Positions 1-8,921 of a stretch of DNA of 34,017 nucleotides are shown piece by piece (positions within the stretch are counted from its first letter, which is position 1; every line of letters starts with the position of its first letter). The position numbers and the translations under genes were made by a program. Source of the DNA: a virus; IMG/VR virus record IMGVR_UViG_3300018423_000031, positions 1 through 34,017 of that record; one strand, written 5' to 3'. Under the pieces are notes generated by a model. That model was given only the letters and a program-made list of their open reading frames with translations. It made no database searches and was not told where the DNA came from.

Positions 1-3000
1 AATTTGCGCAGAGTGATGATCACCTATCTGAGAGAGAATTATCCAGAGGATTTTAACGATTATATTGAAAGTTCTGAATATCTTGCACTGATTGATGCGA
101 TGGCATTTCTTGGGCAAAGTTTAGCCTTTAGAATTGACCTTGCTTCAAGAGAAAATTTTATTGAATTAGCAGAAAGAAAGGAAAGCGTTCTTAGAATTGC
201 TAAGATGCTTTCGTACAACGCCAAGAGAAACGTTCCATCAAAGGGTCTATTAAAATTCACATCAGTTAGTACATCTGAAAATATTTTTGATAGCAACGGA
301 AGAAATCTTGCACAGCAGGTAGTTAGATGGAATGATCCTACAAACACCAACTGGGCAGAACAGTTTATTCTGATATTAAATGCCGCGATGAGCAATAATA
401 CGGAATATGGTAGAAGCCAAGGAAGCGACACCATCCAAGGAATTCCAACTGAACAATATAGATTTAGAACTGTTACAGATGACGTGCCAATTTTTACATT
501 CAATAAAACTGTCGCAGGAAGAAATATGGCGTTTGAAATTGTAAGTACTGGATTTGCTGAATCAGAAGAAATTTATGAAGAAGCACCAACTCCAGGAAAT
601 CAATTAGGGTTTGTATATAGACAGGACGGTAAAGGTCCTGGAAGTAGCAATACTGGTTTTTATTTAATGTTCAAGCAAGGAAGTCTCGAAGTAGCAGATT
701 TTAATATAGACATCCCAACGACAAATGAAGTTCTTTCCATTGATACGGAAAATATTAATAATGACGATGTTTGGTTATTTTCTCTAAATTCTCTTGGAGG
801 CCAACAAAATCAGTGGACCAAGGTTTCGAGCCTTGCTGGTAATAATATTGCCTACAACAGTCTTGTAGGAAATGTTAGAGACATCTATGCAATTGAAACT
901 AAGGAAAATGATACAATAGATTTAATATTTGCTGATGGTGTTTATGGTAATTTGCCTCAGGGAAGTTTTAGAACTTATTACAGAGTCAGTAACGGATTAC
1001 AGTATGTAATTTCGCCAAACGAAATGAAAGGAATCAACGTAAGCATTGATTATTTCAATAGGGCTGGTGCACAACACACTCTACAGATTGGTCTTGAATT
1101 ACAGAATACTGTTACAAGTGCTTCTGCTTCAGAAGACATTGATAGTATCAGAGAAAATGCCCCTGCAAATTATTATGTTCAAAACAGAATGATCACAGGA
1201 GAAGATTACAATCTTGCTCCTCTTTCTGGTTCACAAAACATTTTAAAGGTAAAAGCAGTTAACAGAACTTCAAGCGGTATTTCAAGAAACTTTGATATAG
1301 TTGACGCCAGCGGAAAATACAGTTCAGTAAATGTGTTTGCTGATGACGGATATGTTTACAAAGAAGAAAATGAAAGAAACTTAAATTTTAAATTTTCAAA
1401 TACTAACGACATTATTAATTTTATTAGAAATAGTGTTGAACCGTTGTTTACTGATAACGACGTCTATAATTTTTATCTAACAAAGTTTGATAAGATTCTA
1501 TTTACAGAACAAAATACTGTATGGACGGAAGTCACAAGTGATATAAATCAAACAACTGGTTACTTTAATAATGCCATTGATTTTTCATTGTTAAAGGTTG
1601 GCAACTATGCTACTAACACATTAAAATATTTAAAGATAGGTGCGAATATTAAATTTGTTCCACCAAGTGGACAGGCATTCAAACAAGGAAAACTTGTTAC
1701 TGCTGATAGCACTGATCCAGAACAGCGTTCATACATCTGGACAAAGGTAGTTAACGTTGTAGGAGATGGTACTAATGCGGGTAGAGGATCTTTATCATCT
1801 GGGTTAGGACCAATAACATTTAATGAAAATATTCCAACAGGAGCAATTGCTTCCAAGATTGTTCCTAAGTTTGTATCTGATCTTAACTCTGCTCTTGAAA
1901 GTGAAATGGTAACACAAGTTGCAGGAAATCTTAATTTTGGTCTAAGGTATGATAACATTTCAAGTTCTTGGAAAATAGTTCAAACACAGAACTTGGATTT
2001 AACATCTTCCTTTAGTTTAGGTAGAGCAGGAGATACATCAAACGAAAATCTTGATGCTTCATGGATTATGGCATTTGTTAGAAATAATGATCAGTATGTG
2101 GTAAGAGTCAGAACTATGGATTACGTTTTTGGCAGCGTACAACAAAATAGATTTTATTTTGACAAGAGTGAAAAAGCATATAACAATCTAACAGGTCAGG
2201 TAATAAAGGACCATATAAAAGTATTAAGTATTAATAGTGATACAAATAGTCAAAACTCTCTTGGAAAAGATTATACCTTTGAAATAAGCGATTCGATTGA
2301 ATTCGAAGACGGATATGAAAGCACCAAAGAAATTAAATTATCATTTAGTGACAATGATGATGATGGTGTTGTTGATGATCCTGAAACCTTTGAAGCAATT
2401 GCCGGTGACGATCTTGAATTAAACTTTTTATTCTTTGAAGAAAAACGAGATCAATACGGAACCAAGTATTATGATATAATTGATAATTCTAATAATACAA
2501 TCTTGGTTTATCAAAAACAATCATTGATAGATATCAATCAATTTGATGACGGACAATTAATTTATTTTTATGATAGTGCTGAAAATAAAGTCAAGAGCGT
2601 TAATAGAACAACTAACACTCTTGAACTACAAAGTCAGTACAAGGCAGTTTATGGAAGAAGAAATTTAAAATTCCAGTACATTCATGCAGCAAGTGAGGAT
2701 AGAAGAATTGATCCAAGTCTAACTAATATTATTGATATGTACATTTTGACAAGATCCTATGATACATCATATAGAAATTATTTGCTTGGTGTTGAAACTA
2801 AACCAGATGAACCAACAACTGACGGATTAAGAATTGAATTTGGTAGTAACCTTGGAGAAATCAAATCAATTAGTGATGAAATAGTTTATCATCCAGTAAA
2901 ATATAAAGTACTGTTTGGATCAGCGGCTACTGAAAAACTTAGAGCACAATTTAAGATAGTCAAGAACCCAGGTAAGACAATTAATGATAATAATCTAAAG

Positions 3001-3297
3001 GTTAGAATTGTTAATGCAATTAATGATTTCTTTGCTATAGACAATTGGGATTTTGGTGATCGATTTTATCTTAGTGAATTAACCACATACGTGGTAAACA
3101 GTGTTTCACCAGATATAACAAACTTTATTATTTTACCAAGACAGACCGATCAAGTTTTTGGTAGTTTATTTGAAATTCAAAGTAAGCCTGACGAAATTTT
3201 TGTAAGCGGTGCAACGGTTGATGATATAGAAATTGTAGCAAGTATTACCGCTGCTGAGATTAGAGTTGGTGCAAATTCAGTAGTGAGTAGTACATAA
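1..3297 (+). CDS. 6: Baseplate wedge subunit, T4 gp6-like (5' end outside window)
   Basis: This is a structural component of the contractile-tail baseplate wedge. The N-terminal part has the gp6 signature: a 'YPEDFNDYIESSEYLALIDA' stretch followed by 'RENFIELAERKESVLRIAKM'. The last ~150 residues also look gp6-like ('KNPGKTINDNNLKVRIVNAI', 'RFYLSELTTYVV'). The frame is open at base 1, and the first in-frame start-like codon is a TTG at base 4 with no visible ribosome site, so the true start is probably upstream. At 1,098 or more codons it is far longer than T4 gp6 (660 aa). The extra length lies in the middle, roughly residues 420-850, and includes an acidic 'DNDDDGVVDDPETFEA' run. It ends in TAATG, overlapping the next start by 1 nt, which suggests coupled translation of baseplate proteins. 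Family assignment is by recognition of motifs, without alignment. Confidence 0.85.
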   Translation, partial: NLRRVMITYLRENYPEDFNDYIESSEYLALIDAMAFLGQSLAFRIDLASRENFIELAERKESVLRIAKMLSYNAKRNVPSKGLLKFTSVSTSENIFDSNGRNLAQQVVRWNDPTNTNWAEQFILILNAAMSNNTEYGRSQGSDTIQGIPTEQYRFRTVTDDVPIFTFNKTVAGRNMAFEIVSTGFAESEEIYEEAPTPGNQLGFVYRQDGKGPGSSNTGFYLMFKQGSLEVADFNIDIPTTNEVLSIDTENINNDDVWLFSLNSLGGQQNQWTKVSSLAGNNIAYNSLVGNVRDIYAIETKENDTIDLIFADGVYGNLPQGSFRTYYRVSNGLQYVISPNEMKGINVSIDYFNRAGAQHTLQIGLELQNTVTSASASEDIDSIRENAPANYYVQNRMITGEDYNLAPLSGSQNILKVKAVNRTSSGISRNFDIVDASGKYSSVNVFADDGYVYKEENERNLNFKFSNTNDIINFIRNSVEPLFTDNDVYNFYLTKFDKILFTEQNTVWTEVTSDINQTTGYFNNAIDFSLLKVGNYATNTLKYLKIGANIKFVPPSGQAFKQGKLVTADSTDPEQRSYIWTKVVNVVGDGTNAGRGSLSSGLGPITFNENIPTGAIASKIVPKFVSDLNSALESEMVTQVAGNLNFGLRYDNISSSWKIVQTQNLDLTSSFSLGRAGDTSNENLDASWIMAFVRNNDQYVVRVRTMDYVFGSVQQNRFYFDKSEKAYNNLTGQVIKDHIKVLSINSDTNSQNSLGKDYTFEISDSIEFEDGYESTKEIKLSFSDNDDDGVVDDPETFEAIAGDDLELNFLFFEEKRDQYGTKYYDIIDNSNNTILVYQKQSLIDINQFDDGQLIYFYDSAENKVKSVNRTTNTLELQSQYKAVYGRRNLKFQYIHAASEDRRIDPSLTNIIDMYILTRSYDTSYRNYLLGVETKPDEPTTDGLRIEFGSNLGEIKSISDEIVYHPVKYKVLFGSAATEKLRAQFKIVKNPGKTINDNNLKVRIVNAINDFFAIDNWDFGDRFYLSELTTYVVNSVSPDITNFIILPRQTDQVFGSLFEIQSKPDEIFVSGATVDDIEIVASITAAEIRVGANSVVSST

Positions 3298-6200
3298 TGG
3301 CAGATAGAGTATATCCAAAGAGCCAACTTCCAATTAGAAGAACTTCTGACTTTCTTCCGAATGTCTTTAGATCCGACACCAATGATAAGTTCTTATCAGG
3401 TGTTGTTGATCCTTTGGTACAACCGGGCGTAGTTGAAAAACTTTCCGGTTATGTTGGTAGAAGGTTTGGTAAGACCTATAAGGGCAACGACATTTATCTT
3501 GACAGTGATAACACCCTAAGAAGTAGGTATCAACTTGAGCCCGGCATAACCATTGAAAAGAATGATCAAGTTGAAAAATTTTATGACTACCTTGATTTAA
3601 AAAACATGCTTTCATTCTTCGGCAATAGCATCGAGGATGATAGCAAGACAACCAATCAGGAACATTACACATGGAATCCACCTATTGATTGGGATAAGTT
3701 TATAAACTATAGAGAATACTTTTGGGTTCCTTCAGGACCTCCATCAGTTGCAGTATATGGACAGGCACAAACAGTAACAAGTACCTACAAGGTTAACACT
3801 GGTATTGCGTCGACGTGGGTGTTTACACCAGACGGAGCAACAAACAATCCAGATATTAAATTATACAGAGGACAGACCTACAAGTTCAAGGTTAACAGTC
3901 CTAATGAAAGTTTCTATTTAAGAACAAATTATGACACAGGATCACTAAACTATAATCCTTTGATTACATATTTTCCAGGACAACTTGCGGTCTATGATGG
4001 CAAGTTGTGGAGAGCAAAGGTAGAAATTTCTCCCGCGGATGGTAGCACAATTGATGTTGATAGCCAAGATTGGGAATTAGTAGATTCTAACGCATCTGTT
4101 GATACATTAATATATTCAAGTGGTGTAACAAACAATGGAGTTAGGGTAGGGGAATTAACTTTTGAAGTTCCTCAAGATTCTCCAGATGTGTTATACTATC
4201 AGAGTGATATTGATCCTAACAGATTAGGAAGATTTATAATTGCTGATATAGACAGCAATACCTTCCTTGATGTTGAAAATGAAATTATCGGTAAAGAAAA
4301 TTACAACAGTTCAAATGGTGTAGAATTTAGTAATGGTATGATAGTTGAATTTCTTGGAACGGTCACACCAGCAGTTTATGCAGAAAATAAATGGCTTGTT
4401 GAGGGAGTGGGCGACGAGATTAAACTAATCAAATTCTCTGATCTTATTCCACCTACACTGACTGGAGAAACACCAGAAGTGTTATTTGATAACGAAGGAT
4501 TTGATACACAACCGTTCGATGATGCTACTCAATATCCTGCCGTAAAAGATTATATATTAATAAACAGGGCCAGTGGTGATTCTAATCCTTGGTCAAGATA
4601 TAATAGATGGTTCCATAGATCAGTTCTTGAATATGCATTTAGATCAAGAGGTGACGACTTTGATGCTACTGAAGCATCAAGAGCCAAGCGACCGATTATA
4701 GAATTTAATAAAAATATTCAACTTTTTAATCATGGTCGTAATGCAAAACAAACTGTTGACTATGTTGATGATTATACAACAGATATTTTTTCAACCATTG
4801 AAGGTAGTAAGGGTTATAACATTGACGGCGAATTTTTATTTGAAGGAGCAAGAGTTCTTGTTGTTGCTGACACAGACAGTTTAGCAAATAATAAAATCTA
4901 TACCGTAAAATTTATAACACACAATAACAATAGACAGATAACTTTACAAGAAGCAACTGATTCAGTTTCAGCATTCAATGATTGTGTTCTTGTAAGAAGA
5001 GGAACAAGGAATGCTGGAAAAATGTTCCACTTCAATGGAACTTCTTGGGTACGAAGCCAAGAAAAACTAACTATAAACCAATCTCCACTTTTTGAAGCAT
5101 ATGATGAAAATGGAGTTTCGTTATCCGATCCAGAAACTTATCCAGTTAGTTCATTCTTAGGAACAGAAATTTTAAAATATAAAATTGGTAACAGTGTTGC
5201 TGACAAAGAACTTGGTTTTAGTTTATCTTATTTGAATATTGATAATGTTGGTGACATACAGTTTGAATGGACTTGGGATAAGGAAACATTTACATATAAC
5301 TTGGACAATCAAGACCAAACAAAGAATGTTAATACAGCATTTTATTTTGTTAATGGAAACTATGCTAACGGATGGGCAAAACTTGATAACACATACATTC
5401 AACCAATAATTGATTCAGTTGTATTAACACAGGACACAAATGAAGTTGTGTTCAACACTATTGACTGGAATAATTTTACTGATAATACAAAAATAATTTT
5501 TTATAAAAATGGTGAAAAAGTATTTTCAACTTATACAAGGACAAAAAATACTTTTGTATTTGATGAAACATTTGCAGAGAAAGATGTTATCTCACTAAAA
5601 ATAGTAGATAGCAATATTGTTCCTGATCAAGGATATTATGAAATACCTATCGGCATTGAGAGAAATCCATTAAACCAAGGACTGGGAGATTTTACATTAG
5701 GTCAGGCAGTTGATCATGTTAGAAGTGGTCTTGAATTTATAGATTCGTTTACTGGAGAATTTGTTCCAGGAAATTCAAATTTAAGAGATTTATCTGGTTG
5801 GCAATTGCACGCCAAGAGATTTATTAAACATGCCGGCATAGCAGCAGCCAGCGTGGCAGTATTGGTTGATAAACAATCTAATATAATTAAATCCTTACAA
5901 TATTCTTCCAAGCAATATTCTTCATTTAAGGAAAATTTCCTTAAGAAAGCACTTGAATTAGAGTTTGAAGAATCAATTCCTGATTTTGTTGATAGGATTA
6001 TTGAGGATTTAACCAAGACAAAAACAATTGATAGTCCGTTCTCTGATTCGGATATGATAGGTACTGGCGCATTTAATGGGGTGGAATACACAGTTGAAGA
6101 TCCAGGAATTGTTACCTTTACTCTTTCTGAAAAATTCGATCTAAGCAAATTAAGCAGAAAGGCAGTTTATGTTTACCTGAATGGTGCACAGTTATTACAC

Positions 6201-8921
6201 GAAAAGGATTATACATTTAATTCTGCATTTGGATTTGTAACCATCACCAGACAGTTAAGCGTGGGTGATAAGATTGAAATTAGAGAATACATTTCTACTG
6301 CATTTTCTCATATTCCACCAACTCCAGCAGCCATGGGATTATACAAGAAATATACTCCTATGAAGTTTACGGATGATACCTATCGCCAACCAAGAGAAGT
6401 AATTCAAGGTCATGATGGAAGTATCACAGTGTCGTACGAAGACTACAGAGACGATCTTCTGTTAGAACTTGAATATAGAATTTACAATAATATAAAAAAT
6501 AATTATGATCCACAGGTATTTGATGTTGATGAAATTCTTGGTGGATACTATGGAAATGCAAACTTTACCAAGGATGAATTTGATAACATCATCAATCAAC
6601 AATTTCTTAGATGGGTAGCAAATACAAATCTTGAATACACAACTAATTCTTACTTCATAGAAAACGAACCATTCACTTATACCTATAGTAATATGACTGA
6701 TCCTGCGGGAACAGAAAACTTACCAGGTTATTGGAGAGGAGTGTACAAGTACTTCTATGATACTGATAGACCACATCGCTGTCCTTGGGAATGTTTAGGA
6801 TTTTCAGAAAAACCTACTTGGTGGGAAGAGGAATACGGTCCTGCTCCATACACCAGTGGTAACTTGATACTTTGGGAAGATATTAGAGACGGTATTATCA
6901 GACAGGGGCCTCGTGCTGGAAGATATGATAGATATGCTCGAACTTCGATAATGAATCATCTTCCGGTTAACAGCGACGGAGAGTTGGTAAATCCTCTTGA
7001 TAGTGGATTAGCAAAGAACTTTACTCTTGTTAATAATAGAGGTAGTTTTAAACTTGGAGATATTTCACCCACTGAGTATGCGTGGAGATCAAGTTCGGAA
7101 GAACCATATGCAATGATAATTGCATTGTGTTTATTGAAACCTTTTGATTTTATTATTTCTAATTTTGATAGAGCAAAAACAACAAGAAATATTCTTGATC
7201 AAATTGTTGATATTGAAACAAAAACATTCATCACTCCGAATGAATTAAAATTACCTGTTGCTGGTACAAATCTTGTTTCAGGATTATCCTTTTATGTAAC
7301 AGCATATCTAAAATCAAATGGTGTTTCAGTAACACAGGCACAGGATATAATTGATGGATTACAAGTAAGACTAACATCAAGATTAAGTGGATTCGTTGAC
7401 AAGGAGCAACAAAAATATATACTTGACAGCAAAAATCCAAGTTCTTCAAATTCAAGCATTTTTGTTCCACAGGAAAATTACGATATTATCTTTAATGTAA
7501 GTGCACCGATAGGTAGCGTTACATACAGTGGTGTTATAATTGAAAAAACGCAGACTGGTTGGGCATTAAATGGATATGATGATACGTATCCTTACTTTAA
7601 CTATTACACTGCTGTCAACAATCAAAAAGATCCAGTAATGAGCGTTGGCGGAATCAGTCAGTCGTTCACGGAGTGGCAACCACAAACAAAATATAATAAT
7701 GGAGCAATCGTTGAATATAGAAACACTTATTATAGAGCAAAACAATCTCTTGAAGGTGTTGACGAATTTGATGGTAACGATTGGGTTAAATTACCTGAAC
7801 TACCATTAATTGATGCAATAACAGCACAGCGAAGAAGAAATTTTAATAAAACGGTTGTTAGAAAATTAAGTTATGGTGAAACATTACCAACGGTTCAAGC
7901 CGTGGTTGATTTCCTATTAGGATATCAGGCTTATTTGATCGACCAAGGAATTATTTTTGAAAATTACGATCCAGAAAATCAAGTCGTACAGGACTTTGTC
8001 ACAGCCTGCAAGGAATTTATGTTCTGGACCAAACATAACTGGGCAATTGGTTCTTTATTAACAATTTCTCCTGGTGCAGTACAAATTAGAATAGCAGTTC
8101 CTGTTGGTGTTGCTGATAATATTCTTGACGGCTTTTATGATTATAATGTTCTTAAAAGTGACGGAACTCCTATACAGGTTAAGAACATCAATGTAAAACG
8201 TGATTTCCAAAACGTAACGGTGTCCACGGTTGACACCGATGACGGAATATATTATCTAAAAATTAATTTTGTATTAAAAGAACACGTAACAGTATTCAAA
8301 GATAAGACAGTCTTTAATGATATAATTTTTGACAAACCAACTGGGTATCGTCAAGAAAGAATTAAAACACAAGGATTCAGAACCATCGATTGGGATGGCG
8401 ATTATACATCTCCTGGATTCCTTTTTGATAATGTTAAGATTGAAAGTTGGTCACCGTTCACTGATTACAGACTTGGTGACATCATACAGTACAAGACAAA
8501 ATACTTTACCAGCAGATACAATCATACAAGCGATAAAGAATTTAATGATGATAATTGGACGATACTTGACTCCAATCCAGAAAAACAACTTATTGCTAAC
8601 TTTGATTATCGAGTAAATCAAATAGAAGATTATTTTAATGTTGGTTCTCAAGGACTTGGAAAGAGCCAAAGAGATCTTGCCAGACATACAATAGGATATC
8701 AGCAGAGACAATATCTACAGTATCTTGCTGAGGATGAAGTGACTCAGTACAAATTGTATCAGGGCTTTATCAGAGAAAAAGGCACTAATAATTCGATTAC
8801 TAAACTGTTTAATAAGATTAGTAAGTCTGGACAATCAAGTGTATCACTTGAAGAAGAGTGGGCATTTAGAGTTGGACAGTTTGGTGGAATAGATCAAACC
8901 AATGTTTATGAAATTAAATAG
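3297..8921 (+). CDS. Giant baseplate/tail structural protein, N-terminal piece (1874 aa)
   Basis: This is the first part of what looks like one ~4,670-codon structural gene. Its position directly after gp6 matches T4 gene 7, but I cannot show gp7 homology. Visible content: a Trp/Tyr-rich conserved block at about residues 1143-1190 ('GYWRGVYKYFYDTD', 'EKPTWWEEEYGPAPY'), which I recall from large cyanophage virion proteins; a beta-module with 'VYVYLNGAQLL' at about 927-1000; and three short modules resembling CBM5/12 at about 224-264, 1464-1500 and 1722-1758 (pattern YxxGxxxxYxxxxYxA...W). The ATG lies inside the TAATG shared with gp6. The frame stops at TAG 8919-8921. Protein-like sequence continues at once in the -1 register, so this end is probably not the natural C terminus. 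No signal peptide or membrane segment is seen. Confidence 0.8.
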   Translation: MADRVYPKSQLPIRRTSDFLPNVFRSDTNDKFLSGVVDPLVQPGVVEKLSGYVGRRFGKTYKGNDIYLDSDNTLRSRYQLEPGITIEKNDQVEKFYDYLDLKNMLSFFGNSIEDDSKTTNQEHYTWNPPIDWDKFINYREYFWVPSGPPSVAVYGQAQTVTSTYKVNTGIASTWVFTPDGATNNPDIKLYRGQTYKFKVNSPNESFYLRTNYDTGSLNYNPLITYFPGQLAVYDGKLWRAKVEISPADGSTIDVDSQDWELVDSNASVDTLIYSSGVTNNGVRVGELTFEVPQDSPDVLYYQSDIDPNRLGRFIIADIDSNTFLDVENEIIGKENYNSSNGVEFSNGMIVEFLGTVTPAVYAENKWLVEGVGDEIKLIKFSDLIPPTLTGETPEVLFDNEGFDTQPFDDATQYPAVKDYILINRASGDSNPWSRYNRWFHRSVLEYAFRSRGDDFDATEASRAKRPIIEFNKNIQLFNHGRNAKQTVDYVDDYTTDIFSTIEGSKGYNIDGEFLFEGARVLVVADTDSLANNKIYTVKFITHNNNRQITLQEATDSVSAFNDCVLVRRGTRNAGKMFHFNGTSWVRSQEKLTINQSPLFEAYDENGVSLSDPETYPVSSFLGTEILKYKIGNSVADKELGFSLSYLNIDNVGDIQFEWTWDKETFTYNLDNQDQTKNVNTAFYFVNGNYANGWAKLDNTYIQPIIDSVVLTQDTNEVVFNTIDWNNFTDNTKIIFYKNGEKVFSTYTRTKNTFVFDETFAEKDVISLKIVDSNIVPDQGYYEIPIGIERNPLNQGLGDFTLGQAVDHVRSGLEFIDSFTGEFVPGNSNLRDLSGWQLHAKRFIKHAGIAAASVAVLVDKQSNIIKSLQYSSKQYSSFKENFLKKALELEFEESIPDFVDRIIEDLTKTKTIDSPFSDSDMIGTGAFNGVEYTVEDPGIVTFTLSEKFDLSKLSRKAVYVYLNGAQLLHEKDYTFNSAFGFVTITRQLSVGDKIEIREYISTAFSHIPPTPAAMGLYKKYTPMKFTDDTYRQPREVIQGHDGSITVSYEDYRDDLLLELEYRIYNNIKNNYDPQVFDVDEILGGYYGNANFTKDEFDNIINQQFLRWVANTNLEYTTNSYFIENEPFTYTYSNMTDPAGTENLPGYWRGVYKYFYDTDRPHRCPWECLGFSEKPTWWEEEYGPAPYTSGNLILWEDIRDGIIRQGPRAGRYDRYARTSIMNHLPVNSDGELVNPLDSGLAKNFTLVNNRGSFKLGDISPTEYAWRSSSEEPYAMIIALCLLKPFDFIISNFDRAKTTRNILDQIVDIETKTFITPNELKLPVAGTNLVSGLSFYVTAYLKSNGVSVTQAQDIIDGLQVRLTSRLSGFVDKEQQKYILDSKNPSSSNSSIFVPQENYDIIFNVSAPIGSVTYSGVIIEKTQTGWALNGYDDTYPYFNYYTAVNNQKDPVMSVGGISQSFTEWQPQTKYNNGAIVEYRNTYYRAKQSLEGVDEFDGNDWVKLPELPLIDAITAQRRRNFNKTVVRKLSYGETLPTVQAVVDFLLGYQAYLIDQGIIFENYDPENQVVQDFVTACKEFMFWTKHNWAIGSLLTISPGAVQIRIAVPVGVADNILDGFYDYNVLKSDGTPIQVKNINVKRDFQNVTVSTVDTDDGIYYLKINFVLKEHVTVFKDKTVFNDIIFDKPTGYRQERIKTQGFRTIDWDGDYTSPGFLFDNVKIESWSPFTDYRLGDIIQYKTKYFTSRYNHTSDKEFNDDNWTILDSNPEKQLIANFDYRVNQIEDYFNVGSQGLGKSQRDLARHTIGYQQRQYLQYLAEDEVTQYKLYQGFIREKGTNNSITKLFNKISKSGQSSVSLEEEWAFRVGQFGGIDQTNVYEIK

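Noticed and set aside
8329-8616. 95-codon + strand frame overlapping the giant gene
   Set aside because: It is embedded in a clearly coding frame, has no ribosome site, and its product shows no pattern.
3297-8921. Firm assignment of this gene as T4 gene 7
   Set aside because: Position after gp6 fits, but I see no sequence motif specific to gp7, and the size and modules differ greatly.
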